Under the pieces are notes generated by a model. The model was not told the origin of the DNA. It worked only from the letters and a program-made list of their open reading frames with translations, and did not search any database. 64,000 nucleotides of DNA, taken from positions 434,001 to 498,000 of the forward strand of contig JAJNNY010000018.1 in the NCBI GenBank assembly GCA_022453515.1, read 5' to 3'. The translations under genes were made by a program, and so were the position numbers. Below, in pieces: positions 62,301-64,000 of the stretch. The stretch's first letter is position 1; each line of letters opens with the position of its first letter. The DNA comes from Astrocystis sublimbata. Taxonomy: Eukaryota > Ascomycota > Sordariomycetes > Xylariales > Xylariaceae.

Positions 62301-64000
62301 GTCCCTAGGCACATACAAGTATTTTCTGAGGACCACCTCTATATGCAGGAGCCGAGCCATGCCATGCCATGCCATGCCCTGCCCGCCTACGACCTACAGC
62401 AAGATCGCACTGGCGACTGGTCGGCGCGATATATGCAAAAATTGTTGGGTACCAACGTGGGTGCTAGGCCTGTCACCGTGCATACTTACGCTCGCTCATA
62501 CGACAATTGGGGTTGGCCCGGCTGGGCGCTCTGGATCTCGTCGATCGACCGACCGAATATGAGGCCACCAGACGGCGACGAGGACTCAGATAACCGGGTT
62601 TCAGATTGACAATACAACACCGTGCTCAGCAAGATGTGGTAGGCATGGCTGACTGCTCGACTGGGTAGGTGTGTGAGTATCCATCCAACGTGGTGTACGA
62701 GTAAGTAGGTAAGTAGGCACAACGAACGGTGTCATGTAACCGGAAACCAGAGACAAGCGTCAGCAGGTAACACCCGAGCACCGCAACACCGTCACAGTTA
62801 CCACGTTGTCATACCTTGTGTCGTGATGTTGTGTGAACGCAATTGAAGTCAAGTCTTCCAAGTCCGCTACCGGTTCTATACCTGATGAGTGTGGTTCTAT
62901 CTATGCGATACTGCGTTCTCGGGGTACCGATTCGGCGACGTCAAGGTCGTGAATCACGTTCCACGCAAGCCTGCCAGCGGTCAGCCATAGTAAGTACAAG
63001 TAATACGGTGATGGTGATACCCAGGATGCTGTGGATACCCAAACTTCTGGACCAGATCGCTTGTTGCAAGTATCCCGCTGCGAAAGGCCGGCCTGGAGAA
63101 ATAATGGGACTCCCAGGGCACACACAGTACAGCAACTACTTACCTAGGTCAAAACTAGAGTCGCTGGACTCGGTTTCGGTTGAGGGGATGGGTGACTATC
63201 TTGGTTGGAAAGGTAGGGTCATGTTTAGGGTGTCGTCACGGGCCGGCGCTATCAAAGTACCATGCTGCAAGTGTGGGCTGACCGCCGCAACCTAGTATAA
63301 TGTGATTGCCAGGCACCCAGGTTGCGCAGTAGGGCATGTGTGTATCGAGGCGAGCGAGGTGGGCAGGGCACCGGCCTTCCCTCGTTTCCGCAGCCCCCCG
63401 CTTGTCCAGGCCTCGGGACTCCTGCCCGAGAAGCATCGTCTGCGCTGTGGTGCCCGCTTAGGTGTGGGTTTCGGCCCGGCATCCTCACGAGATGATCTTC
63501 ATTTGGGGTTCATGATTTGAATGGCCGAATTTGATATCTCGAATTATTGCTTGACGCTCCAGGGTACGTGGAGCTGTCTATTTCGGCATTCAGATGTACT
63601 ATACTCTGCGTACTGAAAGGCCACGAGAAAAACATTGGCTGTCGATATACTATCGTCGCCTATAGACCCCATGTCTACGTTTACTGATCTTTCCCACGGG
63701 TCGGGCAGTGATATAGCTAGCCCATGTCCGTCATCGCAAGTGCCAAAGCTTTGATGCTTGCCCCCCTTGATAAGCGAGTAGATCTACAAACAGGCATGCA
63801 GCTGGTCAACTCTATTTACACCAACAACAGCATTGGGCAGAAGTCCTATATAATTGTCTACATAGTAGGCTATCTGCCTCGTCCGCTGTGCCATCATATA
63901 CCTAGGTTTGTTTAGAATGCTAAGTGCTAGCTAAGCGACTAGTACTCGTAGTGCAAGGTATAGAAGAGCGCTCGGCAAGTTCCATGAAAGAATATACTTA
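59383..64000. other. 4.6-kb gene-free window end
   Basis: No supportable gene. Visible items are a TACCTACCTAGGTA motif at 60328-60341, CTTCAC repeats with CAGACAGA runs at 61037-61083, a (CT)n microsatellite at about 61497-61532, a (GCCAT)n run at 62357-62379, and overlapping frames (for example 62154-62609) without family signals. The start of a gene beyond position 64000 cannot be excluded. Confidence 0.5.
61497..61532. repeat. (CT)n microsatellite
   Basis: A run of CT dinucleotides continues into TTCTCTTTCTCTTT. It lies in gene-free sequence and creates artificial Ser/Leu and Arg/Glu frames on the two strands. Confidence 0.9.

Noticed and set aside
62154..62609. Plus-strand 151-residue frame near the window end
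   Set aside because: It contains a GCCAT microsatellite, overlaps other frames and has no recognisable domain or splice partner.

Overview
The window is nuclear DNA of a filamentous ascomycete (Pezizomycotina, most likely a Sordariomycete). The genes carry many short spliceosomal introns (about 43-250 bases, one of 411) with GTRNGT-type donors and CTAAC/CTGAC branch sites. The protein families are typical of moulds: WSC-domain and Ser/Thr mucin-like secreted proteins, an HsbA-like protein, a 2EXR protein, a second-type PKA catalytic subunit, and an ATP sulfurylase with an APS-kinase-like tail. The class assignment is an inference; no species can be named. I rebuilt 16 protein genes exon by exon, and each joined reading frame closes to a multiple of three. 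Two tRNA genes are also present.

Layout. 1.4-4.0 kb: a triple-WSC secreted protein (-) with a hexapeptide minisatellite. 4.8-8.3 kb: a GRAM-TBC-EF-hand Rab GAP (-). 10.9-12.4 kb: PKA catalytic subunit (+), divergent from the GAP across 2.6 kb. 13.4 and 14.3 kb: tRNA-Ala(AGC) and an intron-containing tRNA-Pro(AGG). 15.1-16.0 kb: a four-helix membrane protein of unknown role. 17.9-19.0 kb: a 2EXR protein with a long acidic insert (-). 19.0-23.8 kb: a 4.8-kb stretch without a supportable gene. 23.8-26.4 kb: PA-TM-RING ubiquitin ligase. 27.6-28.9 kb: an eight-exon Rrt8/EI24-like membrane protein. 31.1-35.6 kb: a 1394-residue mucin-like secreted protein. 37.6-39.7 kb: ATP sulfurylase. 41.5-44.2 kb: an 886-residue, largely disordered conserved protein. 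45.1-46.0 kb: a short-chain dehydrogenase (-). 48.4-49.0 kb: a small HsbA-like protein. 50.0-50.7 kb: the ARPC4 subunit of Arp2/3 (-), divergent from UBP6/USP14 at 51.6-53.4 kb. 54.3-54.8 kb: a small one-TM coiled-coil protein (-), divergent from an SHB17-like phosphatase at 55.7-57.1 kb. 57.5-59.4 kb: a SAM methyltransferase with a His-rich insert (-). 59.4-64.0 kb: no supportable gene.

Most genes are independent housekeeping or surface functions rather than one pathway; there is no backbone biosynthetic enzyme and no defence or mobile-element cassette. Loose themes are cell surface and secretion (WSC, mucin, HsbA-like), vesicle traffic and protein turnover (TBC GAP, RING ligase, Ubp6), signalling (PKA), actin nucleation (ARPC4), and central metabolism (ATP sulfurylase, SHB17-like enzyme). 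The intergenic DNA carries many copies of a palindromic TACCTACCTAGGTA-type motif, several minisatellites and one perfect 25-base inverted repeat. I did not find a convincing new multi-gene system. The most unusual items are the WSC protein ending in RDEL, the ARPC4 gene whose first coding exon is only the start codon, the His-rich methyltransferase insert, and the spread palindromic motif.
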